The position numbers and the translations under genes are program-made. Positions 1-8,632 of a DNA stretch of 55,192 bases are shown here, piece after piece. Positions within the stretch are counted from its first letter, which is position 1. The number at the start of each line of letters is the position of its first letter. The DNA comes from Erythrobacteraceae bacterium (GTDB lineage: Bacteria > Pseudomonadota > Alphaproteobacteria > Sphingomonadales > Sphingomonadaceae), in the NCBI GenBank assembly GCA_027486035.1, contig JAIXPX010000001.1, positions 1 to 55,192 of the forward strand. The letters run 5' to 3'. The notes below the pieces were generated by a model, which did not search any database, had not been told where the DNA came from, and saw only the letters and a program-made list of their open reading frames with translations.

Positions 1-444
1 CCACATTGCCATCCAGCCATTGGCCCCCGAAGTGGCCCCCATTACGGGGTGATTGCAGGCGAACAGCATCGAACGCCAACAGCCAGTCGGGCGCCTAATG
101 TAGCGGATTTCTGGGATTTTTCCAGACGGGAACGAACGCATTCGGTCAGGAAAATGGAGCGGGTGAAGGGATTCGAACCCTCGACCCCAACCTTGGCAAG
201 ATTCAGTGCAGTGATATTCCCATTTATGATTAGCTGTTTATTTCAGCCTCAAATAATCCGAACACGATCCGAACATTATCGCGAGCATGCGGATCCGGCT
301 GTGGCAGCGCAGGTGCCGGATAGAATTGCGAATGCGCGTCTCTCGTCCAAGATGGAATGAGGTCGGATATCAACTATCCGGTAGCCCTTGGAGTTAAATC
401 CGCGGTGCATTAAGAGCATGGTGGCCGTGGCTAGGAATACTCAA
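1..444. other. Left-edge region without a convincing gene
   Basis: I see no supported protein gene here. The open frame at 49-360 reads straight through the tRNA-Gly fragment at 155-200 and gives the familiar ERVKGFEPSTPT peptide, so it is a translation of tRNA sequence. Bases 201-300 are clearly richer in A and T than the genes around them, as is common next to integration sites. No recombinase gene is visible. Confidence 0.6.
155..200 (-). repeat. 3' half of tRNA-Gly(GCC), attachment-site-like
   Basis: These 46 bases match 17109-17154 with one mismatch (T at 164 against C at 17118). On the minus strand they run from the anticodon loop through the T arm and acceptor strand to the encoded CCA; the 5' half of the tRNA is missing. 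The intact gene at 17109-17183 has the same orientation and its 3' end points toward this copy. That is the arrangement left when an element integrates into the anticodon loop of a tRNA gene. I infer the distal attachment site of an island of about 17 kb. Confidence 0.8.
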
Positions 445-1929
445 ATGACAGCTCTACGATCGAGATATTCGGCAATCTTATTGGCTGGCGCCATACTAGC
501 TGGTTGTGGGGAGGACACTAAACCATCGATTGGCTCCGGCAACCCAACGTCATCACCGACCCCATCGCCCACTCTTTCGCCATTCGTTGAACTGAGGTTC
601 GATTATGAGGCCCACCGCTTTGCCACAAGCGATAGGGTCCCAGAGTACACTTACGCAGGTGTTACTTACCCCGCAGCTGTCGCAGACATCTTCCCGCAAG
701 GAAGTCTGTCAGCCGACTTTCAAAAGGATGGCTACCCAGAGTTAGTCATTCCCCTCAACAAAGCGTATGGGACTCCGGCTTACGCAGCGCTGCCATATGT
801 CCTCCTGTCAAACTCGAACGGACGCCTGAGCTATAGCGCGCCGCTCAACGCTCAATTGCCTTCTGTTTTCGGAGCACGCAGATCGGCCATCCTATCGGTC
901 GCCGGACAACCTTCGGCTTTCTTCGTAGCCCACAACGTATCGGGCGTTTATAATCAGCCGAATGCTCACGGTACGGCCGTGCTGTTGGGGCAAAGAGATA
1001 ACGTGATAGGCCGTATCTCAACTGCCATCCCGCGCATCACGACTAATCCAGACCGCCCTGATGACGCTACAGATGCCCACTCAATGGCGACAGGCGACAT
1101 CAATGGCGATGGCCTAGAGGACATCGCGATCGGAAACTGGAACCCTTTTAGTGGTTTTGCTCCGCTGTTCCTTATCCAGCAGCAGGGTGGGAGTTTCAGG
1201 GTCTCGAGCGACACATTTCTACAGCGCCTACTTCAACTTCCGATGGTGAATTCTGGGTCGACCGGCAATGAGGGATTTAACCTCCTGCTCGATCTCCACT
1301 TGGCGGACGTTAACGCAGACGGCTTTGCTGACCTTATCGCTGGTTTTGGGCATGGGTCGGCCTACAGCCTGCTGTTTATAAACAACAATGGCTCCTTCGA
1401 TTTTGCCCAGCAGGTTCGCTTGCCACCCACCGTCTACGGGGTGGATGCGAACATGCATTTGGAAACGAGAAGCGTTGATCTGGACAGCGATGGCGACCTT
1501 GATTTGGTGCTCCTCCACTCAAGGATCTCACCCTACTACGCGGGGACCTACCTACAGGTCTTGAGGAATGATGCGGGGCAATTCGCCGATGTGACGCCTA
1601 GCGCTATGGTCCAAGAGGATAGATTTGTCCGCGCGAACCGCCTCGAATGGACGCCTGACCTCTTTCTACGCGATGTCGATCGAGACGGTAAGGTCGATAT
1701 CATTCACGGGCTCTACGATGGGCGCCTTGCTGTATTCTTCAACCAAGGTTCAATCAGGTTTGGTAAGCTGACCGGATCGCTACCAAACAACGAGAGCGGC
1801 CGACTGCTTGCCGTCGATGATTTTGATAAGGACGGCGGTTACGAGCTCGCCTTTTATCAATACGGAGGCTCTGCGTCTGAAAAGGCCTACTTCATTAAAA
1901 TCTACAATTTGGCCTTCTCAAAGCCATGA
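445..1929 (+). CDS. FG-GAP/VCBS-repeat lipoprotein
   Basis: This is a predicted 494-residue lipoprotein. The ATG at 445 is preferred over an upstream in-frame ATG at 388 because AGGA at 433-436 sits 8 bases before it and the peptide then begins directly with a lipoprotein signal; the lipobox is LAGC with the lipidated cysteine at residue 21. A Thr/Ser/Pro-rich linker follows. The rest holds at least five calcium-type repeats of the form D-x-N/D-x-D-G (DINGDGLEDI, DVNADGFADL, DLDSDGDLDL, DVDRDGKVDI, DDFDKDGGYEL), as in FG-GAP beta-propellers. It is probably surface or periplasmic; the ligand is unknown. Its last 36 codons and about 120 downstream bases are duplicated at 11811-12040. Base composition is more AT-rich than most genes here, which fits acquired DNA. 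Confidence 0.8.
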   Translation: MTALRSRYSAILLAGAILAGCGEDTKPSIGSGNPTSSPTPSPTLSPFVELRFDYEAHRFATSDRVPEYTYAGVTYPAAVADIFPQGSLSADFQKDGYPELVIPLNKAYGTPAYAALPYVLLSNSNGRLSYSAPLNAQLPSVFGARRSAILSVAGQPSAFFVAHNVSGVYNQPNAHGTAVLLGQRDNVIGRISTAIPRITTNPDRPDDATDAHSMATGDINGDGLEDIAIGNWNPFSGFAPLFLIQQQGGSFRVSSDTFLQRLLQLPMVNSGSTGNEGFNLLLDLHLADVNADGFADLIAGFGHGSAYSLLFINNNGSFDFAQQVRLPPTVYGVDANMHLETRSVDLDSDGDLDLVLLHSRISPYYAGTYLQVLRNDAGQFADVTPSAMVQEDRFVRANRLEWTPDLFLRDVDRDGKVDIIHGLYDGRLAVFFNQGSIRFGKLTGSLPNNESGRLLAVDDFDKDGGYELAFYQYGGSASEKAYFIKIYNLAFSKP

Positions 1930-2050
1930 AATCGTTGAGGGCAGCCCATAGCACCCTTCTATCCATAGCGGTTCGCGAGCTGGTGCCTGAAAGCTGACCT
2001 GCTCGCCCGAAGTGTCCAAGGACCGGGTCTGGGACCTAGCCGTCCTTCCG
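1821..2050 (+). repeat. Direct repeat copy A (230 bp)
   Basis: This stretch aligns without gaps to 11811-12040 at a constant offset of 9,990 bases. I count about 16 mismatches by eye, roughly 93% identity. Copy A includes the natural C-terminal codons and stop of the FG-GAP lipoprotein plus about 120 noncoding bases. Similarity falls away after 2050. The two copies bracket the whole sugar-utilisation cassette. Confidence 0.9.
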
Positions 2051-2266
2051 CAAAAAAAGCCCCAAATGTCGGGTTTTGATCGAAGCCGACGCTATCCTTT
2101 CGCTCGACTGGCTGCGAACGATAACTGCGATTGGGCCGGTTGCGCAATAATGGGCTCTGGCTGAAATCAGATCAGACCGTACGTGTCTCGATAGGGGGAT
2201 TGTAGTAACGGCGAGTAACCGCGAGGGGCGCCGTACGCATAGTGAATGGACAAATTGCTTCGCCGC
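2051..2266. other. Noncoding segment between repeat and ROK gene
   Basis: No plausible gene is present. A minus-strand frame at 1959-2147 has no ribosome binding site and lies largely inside the repeat. It follows the repeat and leads to the stop codon of the minus-strand ROK repressor. Confidence 0.5.
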
Positions 2267-3400
2267 CTAAAGCATGCTGGCGTACAGGCTTTGCTCCAGT
2301 GGCAGCATCGCTGCCCCGATCGCGCAGGCATCGACCTTTGTCTGTGACAGGATCATCCGCGGCAGCGGGCGAGGTTCCTGTCGTCTGGCATCATCGAACA
2401 ACTCGACTGCGGGAATAAGCTTCTCCGCCAGAACTCTCGGGATACGTCCGCCCAACACGATCACGTCCGGATCGAGCAGCGCGGCGATAGCCGAGGCGAT
2501 CAGCGACAGCGGATCTCGGCTTTGCTCGATCCAAGCATCGACCCCTGGCCATGAGGGATCGAACTGCAAGAGCATCTGCGAGATCCCTTCGACCTCGACT
2601 CCGGCTTTGCGCACGGATTGCAGCAGCGTCTCTAACGTCGGCAGTTGGAACAGCCGCCAGGGCAGGATCAGACCCAATTCGCCGCCATTGCCGTGCTTGC
2701 CGCGCATCAGGCGATGGTTGATCACCACCCCGCCACCAAGCCCCGCAGCTATGAAAACATAGACAAAATCGGCGTGGTCACGGCCCGCGCCTAGGAAGCT
2801 TTCGCCGATCGCGGCCGCATTTGCGTCGTTCTCCACCCATGCGGGCAGTCCCAATGCCTCGCTGAAAAGCGCGTCGATCGGTACCATCGCCCAATCGTCG
2901 AGCGAGCGCGGCGGGTTATAGCGCGACTTGCCGTCAAGGCAGTAGCCGGAGATGCCGATGCCCACCCCCGTTAAGCGCTGGCGCGCCATCGGGGTCTCCT
3001 CCAGGAACCGGTCGCGTACCGCACCGAGGCGTTCGAACACAGCCCGCCTGCTCATCACTGGCATTGGCACATATTCGTAATCAACCACGTTGCCGGCGAA
3101 ATCCATCAATAGGACCGACATGGCATCGGTCATCAGCGCGACGCCGAGTGAATAGGCATAGTCAGGCGCGATCGAGAGCGACACGCTAGGTTGCCCGCGG
3201 CGTCCGCTGGCCTTGCGTTGCCCGTGCAATAGCGCCCCACGATCGACCAGATCTCCCACTAGCCGCGAGACAGTTTGCTGCGAAAGACCGCAATGGCGCG
3301 CGATCTCGGGCTGGATGGTCCCTTCGTTCCTCAGGACGTAGCTTAGGATGCTCGCCTCGCTGTCGGACGGACGTTGGATGTCGCTCATCGTCGGGGTCAT
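2267..3400 (-). CDS. ROK-family transcriptional repressor (NagC/XylR type)
   Basis: A 377-residue protein with an N-terminal winged helix (about residues 13-65, SQQTVSRLVGDLVDRGAL recognition region) followed by a ROK sugar-binding fold (GIGISGY, ENDANAAAIGE, AAGLGGGVVIN). ROK repressors typically release DNA when they bind a sugar or sugar phosphate. The usual ROK zinc signature (H-x2-GH plus C-x-C) is not seen; the matching segment reads GKHGNGGELGLI without cysteines, so zinc is probably not bound. It is transcribed away from the TonB receptor and its cassette, the standard layout for a local repressor. The ATG at 3400 and a second at 3388 are both possible starts; neither has a strong Shine-Dalgarno sequence. 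I infer control of the mannosylglycerate-type operon, with mannose or its phosphate as a plausible inducer. Confidence 0.85.
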   Translation of the reverse strand: MTPTMSDIQRPSDSEASILSYVLRNEGTIQPEIARHCGLSQQTVSRLVGDLVDRGALLHGQRKASGRRGQPSVSLSIAPDYAYSLGVALMTDAMSVLLMDFAGNVVDYEYVPMPVMSRRAVFERLGAVRDRFLEETPMARQRLTGVGIGISGYCLDGKSRYNPPRSLDDWAMVPIDALFSEALGLPAWVENDANAAAIGESFLGAGRDHADFVYVFIAAGLGGGVVINHRLMRGKHGNGGELGLILPWRLFQLPTLETLLQSVRKAGVEVEGISQMLLQFDPSWPGVDAWIEQSRDPLSLIASAIAALLDPDVIVLGGRIPRVLAEKLIPAVELFDDARRQEPRPLPRMILSQTKVDACAIGAAMLPLEQSLYASML

Positions 3401-3540
3401 GATGCCGCATCATCGCAGAATTGATGCAATCGGGCAACATATCACCCCTTTAAAACTTATGATGGGTTGTATTCAATTAAGGGCACTGATACCTGCAGTG
3501 ATAGAAGCCCAGCGAATGGGTTCGGATGAGGAGAGGATCC
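3401..3540. promoter_or_regulatory. Divergent control region with candidate ROK operators
   Basis: This 140-base gap separates the ROK repressor from the TonB receptor operon and must hold both promoters. It is AT-rich relative to the flanking genes. Two short dyads with TTG/CAA arms occur: TTGATGCAA inside ATTGATGCAAT at 3420-3430, and TTGTATTCAA at 3468-3477. They are plausible operators, but short and unproven. A strong ribosome binding site (GGAGAGGA) lies just before the ATG at 3541. Confidence 0.45.
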
Positions 3541-6045
3541 ATGAAGCAGTTTCTTGCATTGGCGGCGGTCGGCGTCTCGTTGACGGCCCTTCTGCCCGCG
3601 GCCGCACTGGCGCAGGCGAGCGGCGATGCCGCCCCTGCCGCCGACGAGGCCGAGCCCATTGCCGGCCAGGAAATCATCGTTACCGGCACCAGCCGCTCGC
3701 GCGCCGCGCTCGATACGCCACTTGCTATCTCCCAGCTTGACGATACCGCGCTGGCGCGTGCGGGCGTTACTAGCCAGGCAGATATTCTCAACACGATCCC
3801 CTCGATCAAGGCCGACGGCGGCGGCGGTGAAGTCGCCTCCAACGTCTTCATCCGCGGCCTTCCTTCGGGCGGGCAGTTCCAGTTCACCCCGCTGATGTAT
3901 GACGGTATGACGGTGCTGTCGTCCTTCGGCCTCAATTCCTCGGCCTATGACGTCTATGCCCGTAATGACCTCGGCATCGACCGGCTGGAATTCGTGCGCG
4001 GCGGCGTATCGAACCTGTTCGGCCCCGGTTCGGTGGCGGGTCTGATCAACTATATCGGCACCTCGGGCGGCGACGAGCTTGCGGGCAAGGCGCAGCTCGA
4101 AGTGGCTGAGCGCGGCCGTTATCGCGGCGATCTGGCGCTGAGCGGCCCGCTCGCCGAGAACCTCTATTTCGCCGTTTCGGGCTTCTACCGCACCGATGAC
4201 GGCCCGATCGAAACCGGGCTGGAGACCAAGGGCGGGCAGATCCGCGGCAATCTCGAATATCGCTTCAGCGACGGCAGCGGCTTCGTGAAGGTCATGGGCC
4301 AGTACATCGACGACCAGACCCAGTTCTACCTGCCGATCCCGCTCGACGGGCCGACCCGCAGCCGGCTGCGCGGCAATGACGGGGAGATCGTCAACTCGGT
4401 CCAGAACGCCTTCGATTTCGCCAGCCTCGGCTTCAGCATTCCGGGCGGCGGGCGCTTCACCTCGGACATCGCCGAGGGCGTGTCGACCCGCGGCGGGATG
4501 CTCGGCCTTGCCTTCGAGAAGGACTTCGGTGACAGCGGCTGGGGCCTCAACGGCCGGATCAAATACAGCGATTACAAGCACAAGTTTGGCCTGTGGTCTG
4601 ATGGCGACGGCATCATCAACGTGCCTGAAACGCTCCAGAGCTATCTCACCAACCGCAACCTCGGTGCGCTTGCCAATGCGCAGTTCACCTTTGCGGGCGG
4701 CGGCGCGGTGCCCGCAAACAGCCTGCTGTTCGCCAACCGCTTCACCGACCGCGACCGTCCGGTCGACGATTTCACCGCCGAGTTCAACCTGACCAAGTCA
4801 CTGGTGACCGGCAATGTTGATCACGCGCTGACGCTGGGCACCTTCTACGGCAATGCGACTGCGGGCGATTTCAACGTCACCACGACCTTCCTGGCCGAGC
4901 TCAATAACAGCCCGCGTCTGGTGAACCTCACCGTCACCAACCCCACCACCAGTGCGCAGACGGTGATTTCGCGCAATGGCCTGTTCAACGCTGGGGCGGG
5001 CTACGTCAACAACGAGCACTCGGCCGAACGTTACGCCTTCTATGTGGCGGACCAGATGAAGATCGGGGACCGGTTCAACTTCGACATCGGCTTCCGGCTC
5101 GAAACCATCAACGGTGACATCAGCCGTGAACGCACCTCTACGACCATCACCGATGCTAGCACGCCCAATCTTTCGGCAGCACTGCGCGATGTGATCTGGG
5201 GCAATGGCGGCTTCCTGACCGGCGAGGTTTCGACCACTGAATGGGCGCTGGCCGCTGGCGCGCTCTACAAGCTGTCGGACAGCATGAGCCTTTACGCCAA
5301 CGCCTCGCGCGGGTTCTTCTTCCCCGAACTGCGCTCGGCCGCGTTCCGCCCGCTTGCGGCCGGAACGGCTGCCAATGCCAGTGTTTCGCCGGGCACGCAG
5401 AGCTTCACGGCAGAGATCATCAAGCAGGCCGAAGCGGGTCTCAAGATCAGCCAGCCAGGCTTGTCGCTGACGGTCTCGGGCTTCTGGAGCAATCTCGAAA
5501 ACCGCCGTCAGGTGCTGTTCGTCAACGACGGGCGGGGCGGCCTTGTCGAGCAGGTGAATCTGGTCGGCACCGAAAGCTACGGCGCCGAAGCCACGGTCGA
5601 TGTGCGGATAATCGACAACCTCAACTTCGCGGGCAACGTCACGTGGCAGAAGGCCGAATACACAGCCTTCGATACCCGCATCCTGAACATCGGCAACGCG
5701 GTCGAACGCCAGCCCGAATGGCTCTACAACGCTGGGCTCTATTATGACGACGGCATTTTCGACCTGTCGCTGTTCACTAACTACACCGGCCCGAACTTCA
5801 CCGCGGCGACCAACGCGATCGAGCTTGACGGGTGGAACATCGCCAACCTCGATGCAGGTTACACGATGGACATCGGCACCTCGACCCTGCGGCTGAGCGT
5901 CAACGTGTTCAACCTGTTCGATACCGATGCGGTGACCGAAGGCTCGCCGCGTCAGGACGCGAACCAGGTGGCGAACGGTGCCTTCTTTGTCGGACGCCCG
6001 GTGCTGCCGCGCCGTCTGACTGCGCGGGCGACATTCACCTTCTGA
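3541..6045 (+). CDS. TonB-dependent outer-membrane receptor, predicted mannosylglycerate uptake
   Basis: An 834-residue TonB-dependent receptor. The ATG at 3541 is chosen over 3526 because GGAGAGGA lies directly upstream and the protein then starts with a normal signal peptide (MKQFLALAAVGVSLTALLPAAALAQA). A TonB-box-like EIIVTGT follows, then a plug domain (about residues 45-160, with IRGLPSGG and an RLEFVRGG segment) and a long beta-barrel ending in a terminal Phe (ARATFTF). No N-terminal STN signalling domain is present. It is the first gene of a cassette for glycoside hydrolysis and sugar phosphorylation and faces a ROK repressor, so a carbohydrate-type ligand is much likelier than a siderophore. 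The specific substrate, mannosylglycerate, is inferred from the downstream enzymes. Confidence 0.85.
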   Translation: MKQFLALAAVGVSLTALLPAAALAQASGDAAPAADEAEPIAGQEIIVTGTSRSRAALDTPLAISQLDDTALARAGVTSQADILNTIPSIKADGGGGEVASNVFIRGLPSGGQFQFTPLMYDGMTVLSSFGLNSSAYDVYARNDLGIDRLEFVRGGVSNLFGPGSVAGLINYIGTSGGDELAGKAQLEVAERGRYRGDLALSGPLAENLYFAVSGFYRTDDGPIETGLETKGGQIRGNLEYRFSDGSGFVKVMGQYIDDQTQFYLPIPLDGPTRSRLRGNDGEIVNSVQNAFDFASLGFSIPGGGRFTSDIAEGVSTRGGMLGLAFEKDFGDSGWGLNGRIKYSDYKHKFGLWSDGDGIINVPETLQSYLTNRNLGALANAQFTFAGGGAVPANSLLFANRFTDRDRPVDDFTAEFNLTKSLVTGNVDHALTLGTFYGNATAGDFNVTTTFLAELNNSPRLVNLTVTNPTTSAQTVISRNGLFNAGAGYVNNEHSAERYAFYVADQMKIGDRFNFDIGFRLETINGDISRERTSTTITDASTPNLSAALRDVIWGNGGFLTGEVSTTEWALAAGALYKLSDSMSLYANASRGFFFPELRSAAFRPLAAGTAANASVSPGTQSFTAEIIKQAEAGLKISQPGLSLTVSGFWSNLENRRQVLFVNDGRGGLVEQVNLVGTESYGAEATVDVRIIDNLNFAGNVTWQKAEYTAFDTRILNIGNAVERQPEWLYNAGLYYDDGIFDLSLFTNYTGPNFTAATNAIELDGWNIANLDAGYTMDIGTSTLRLSVNVFNLFDTDAVTEGSPRQDANQVANGAFFVGRPVLPRRLTARATFTF

Positions 6046-6052
6046 TGCAAGT

Positions 6053-6084
6053 GCCGGGGCTGTGGCATAGGCTGCAGCCCCGGC
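6053..6084 (+). promoter_or_regulatory. Intercistronic hairpin after the receptor gene
   Basis: A perfect 10-bp inverted repeat, GCCGGGGCTG at 6053-6062 and CAGCCCCGGC at 6075-6084, surrounds a 12-base loop. It begins 8 bases after the receptor stop codon and ends 44 bases before the kinase start. No T-run follows, so it is not a normal intrinsic terminator. It could stabilise the receptor mRNA end or lower expression of the downstream enzymes. Confidence 0.55.
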
Positions 6085-6128
6085 CGGATGCGCGAATCCG
6101 GCCCGCGGGACCGGAGACGAGGGCTGCA

Positions 6129-7367
6129 ATGCTGCTGCGCGACGAATTGTTTGCTATCTTCAAGGCCGGAGTCGATGCGGCCAGCGCCGCTGTGGCGATG
6201 ACTGCCCAGCTCCCCGTCACACCTCCGCAGGGCCGCACTATCGTGCTTGGCTGCGGCAAGGCGGCAGGCGCGATGGCCGAGGTGGCCGCCGCGCATCTGC
6301 CGGGCGCGGTGACCGGCTGCGTCGTGACTCGTTTCGGTCACGGCGCGCGCTGGCCCACCGGCGCGATCGAAGTGATCGAAGCGAGCCATCCTGTGCCCGA
6401 TGCCGCCAGCCTTGCCGCGGGCCGCCGCATCCGTGATCTTGCCGCCACCGCCCGCGCGGGCGACCGGGTGGTGTTCCTGATTTCGGGCGGGGGTTCATCG
6501 CTGCTGGTCGATCCGATCCCCGGCCTCACGCTTGAAACCAAGGCGGCGATCAACGCCCATCTGGTCAAATCCGGCGTACCGATTGCCGATATAAACTGCG
6601 TGCGCCGCCACCTTAGCCAGGTCAAGGGCGGGCGGCTTGCCGCCGCAGCGGCAGCGGCGGCGGGCGATATGCACACCTACGTCATCTCCGACGTGGTCGG
6701 CGATGATCCCGCCGTGGTCGCCTCGGGCCCCAGCATCGCGAGCCCGTTCGAGGCCGAGCGAGCGCTTTCCATCCTCGCACAAAGCGGCTTGCCGGTGGAC
6801 GAAGATCTCGCGGCGATGATCCGCGCTGCCGCCCCGCCGCCTGTGCCACTCCATCCGGTGCACATCATCGCCAACGCGCGTACCGCGCTCGAAGCGGCTT
6901 CCTCGCAAGCACTGGCGCAGGGTTGGACGGTCATCCGCATAGGCGATGATCTGCACGGCGATGCCGCCGCCACCGGCCGCGCCCATGCGGCGCTGGCGCT
7001 CCGCCATGCTGCCGCAGGCGCGCGGTGCCTGCTGGTCTCGGGCGGCGAGTTGACCGTCACTGTCCGCAATCGCGAGGGTCGCGGCGGGCCGAACCTTGAA
7101 TATCTCACTGGTATGATGGCTGCTCTACCCGAAGGTGCGCCGGTCGCCGCACTCGCCTGCGACAGCGACGGGATCGACGGTAGCGAGGACAATGCCGGGG
7201 GCTTCTTCGATGCGGCGACTAGGGCCAGCGCCACCGCCTGCGATGCCGCGCTCATGGCTAACCGCACCTATGATCTCTTCGAGAGCATAGGCGGGGTGAT
7301 CATTACCGGTCCGACCCGTACGAACGTCAATGATATCCGCCTGATCGCCGTGGGAGCCCCGTCATGA
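6129..7367 (+). CDS. Glycerate 2-kinase (MOFRL family)
   Basis: A 412-residue glycerate kinase of the GckA/TtuD (MOFRL) class, which phosphorylates D-glycerate to 2-phosphoglycerate with ATP. The N-terminal domain carries GCGKAAGAM, the glycine-rich LISGGGSSLL, NCVRRHLSQVKGGRLA and SDVVGDDPAVVASGP signatures; the C-terminal MOFRL domain carries LVSGGELTVTV and the CDSDGIDGSEDNAGG segment, ending in GPTRTNVNDIRL. Length is normal for the family. The ATG at 6129 starts the protein at the family's usual N-terminus. The stop overlaps the start of the GH63 hydrolase in an ATGA, implying coupled translation. Glycerate is a product expected if the neighbouring hydrolase cuts mannosyl- or glucosylglycerate, which is the main clue to the pathway. 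Confidence 0.93.
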   Translation: MLLRDELFAIFKAGVDAASAAVAMTAQLPVTPPQGRTIVLGCGKAAGAMAEVAAAHLPGAVTGCVVTRFGHGARWPTGAIEVIEASHPVPDAASLAAGRRIRDLAATARAGDRVVFLISGGGSSLLVDPIPGLTLETKAAINAHLVKSGVPIADINCVRRHLSQVKGGRLAAAAAAAAGDMHTYVISDVVGDDPAVVASGPSIASPFEAERALSILAQSGLPVDEDLAAMIRAAAPPPVPLHPVHIIANARTALEAASSQALAQGWTVIRIGDDLHGDAAATGRAHAALALRHAAAGARCLLVSGGELTVTVRNREGRGGPNLEYLTGMMAALPEGAPVAALACDSDGIDGSEDNAGGFFDAATRASATACDAALMANRTYDLFESIGGVIITGPTRTNVNDIRLIAVGAPS

Positions 7368-8632
7368 GCCGCAACCCCAAACTCGATGCCCGCGCGCGCG
7401 AAATCCTAATCGGCAACGACCGCGGCGGGTACACCGTGCCCACCCACGGGCTCTATCCGTTCCAGTGGAACTGGGATTCAGCCTTCGTCGCGCTGGGTTT
7501 TGCCACCTTCGACCACGACCGGGCATGGGCCGAGATCGAAACGCTTGTCAGCGCGCAGTGGGAGGATGGCATGATCCCGCACATTGTCTTCCACCAGGAT
7601 GACGAGGGCTATTTCCCGGGGCCGAGGGTGTGGGGAACGGGCCGCACGCCGCCGACCTCGGGAATCACCCAGCCGCCGGTGCTCGCCACCATCGTGCGCA
7701 AGCTTTGGGAGGTCGAGGGTGCCGATCCCGCCTGCCCGCGGATGCAGCGGCTCTATCGCGCCTGTCTGGCCAGCCACCGCTGGTTCCACACCTATCGGGA
7801 TCCGCTCGGCAACGGTCTGGTGATGGTCACCCACAACTGGGAGACGGGCCGCGACAATTCGAGCGAGTGGGACGATGCCCTCGCCCGGGTGGATACCAGC
7901 GGCGTCGGCTCCTACCAGCGCCGCGACACCGGCCATGTCGATGCGACGATGCGCCCGCGGCAGGAAGAGTATGATCGCTATGTCGCGATCCTCCAGTTCG
8001 GCCGGGCAAGTGGCTGGAACCACCGCACCATAGCCGACGAAGGCCCCTTCCGCATGGTGGATGTCGGCATGTCGATGGAGCTGCTGCGCGCCAACCGCGA
8101 TCTGCTGGTGCTGGCTGAAGCGCTCGGCGAAACAGCCGCGGCGCAGGAATTGCGCGCCCGCATCGCGCTTTCGGAACATGGCATGGACTGGCTATGGAAC
8201 GAGGAGGCCTCCGCCTATTGTTCGCGCGACGCGACCACGCATGAAAGCTCAGGCCTCGTTACCAATGCGAGCTTCCTTGCCTTTTATGCCGGCGTCGGCA
8301 GCGCGGAGCAGCGCGCCCGGCTGATCGAGGCGCTTGAGAGGATTTCAGGCAGCGCGACATACCTTCTACCCAGCCTCGAAGCCGAGAGCCGCGCCTATGA
8401 TCACCGCCGCTACTGGCGCGGGCCGGTGTGGCTAGTGGTCAGCTACATGGCCGCAATTGGTCTTGACGAACAAGGATACCCCCAATGGGCTGCCCGCATC
8501 CGAGAGGATTCCGCGCGGCTGATCGAAAAGTCCGGCTTCTATGAAAGCTTCAGCCCCGAAACGGGCGAGGGCTCGGGCGGCCCAGACTTCTCGTGGACGG
8601 CGGCGATGTGGCTTGCATGGTGTGGGCGATGA
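7364..8632 (+). CDS. GH63 hydrolase, predicted mannosylglycerate hydrolase
   Basis: A 422-residue (alpha/alpha)6-barrel glycosidase of family GH63, the size of the bacterial mannosylglycerate/glucosylglycerate hydrolases. Family signatures are YPFQWNWDSAF (31-41), SGITQPP (99-105), HNWETGRDNSSEWD (157-170), RRYWRGPVW near the C-terminus, and ESFSPETGEGSGG followed by FSWTAAMW. The general acid is probably an Asp in the RDNSSEWD segment and the base a Glu in the C-terminal ESFSPETGE segment; I assign these by resemblance only. There is no signal peptide, so it acts in the cytoplasm on imported substrate. ATGA overlaps link it to the glycerate kinase upstream and the permease downstream. Glucosylglycerate is the main alternative substrate; the mannose-6-phosphate isomerase in the operon favours mannosylglycerate. 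Confidence 0.85.
   Translation: MSRNPKLDARAREILIGNDRGGYTVPTHGLYPFQWNWDSAFVALGFATFDHDRAWAEIETLVSAQWEDGMIPHIVFHQDDEGYFPGPRVWGTGRTPPTSGITQPPVLATIVRKLWEVEGADPACPRMQRLYRACLASHRWFHTYRDPLGNGLVMVTHNWETGRDNSSEWDDALARVDTSGVGSYQRRDTGHVDATMRPRQEEYDRYVAILQFGRASGWNHRTIADEGPFRMVDVGMSMELLRANRDLLVLAEALGETAAAQELRARIALSEHGMDWLWNEEASAYCSRDATTHESSGLVTNASFLAFYAGVGSAEQRARLIEALERISGSATYLLPSLEAESRAYDHRRYWRGPVWLVVSYMAAIGLDEQGYPQWAARIREDSARLIEKSGFYESFSPETGEGSGGPDFSWTAAMWLAWCGR

Noticed and set aside
49..360. 103-residue open frame at the left edge
   Set aside because: It translates the tRNA-Gly fragment (ERVKGFEPSTPT peptide), has no ribosome binding site and resembles nothing.
4798..6129. 443-residue minus-strand frame opposite the TonB receptor
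   Set aside because: Shadow of the receptor; no family motif and no ribosome binding site.
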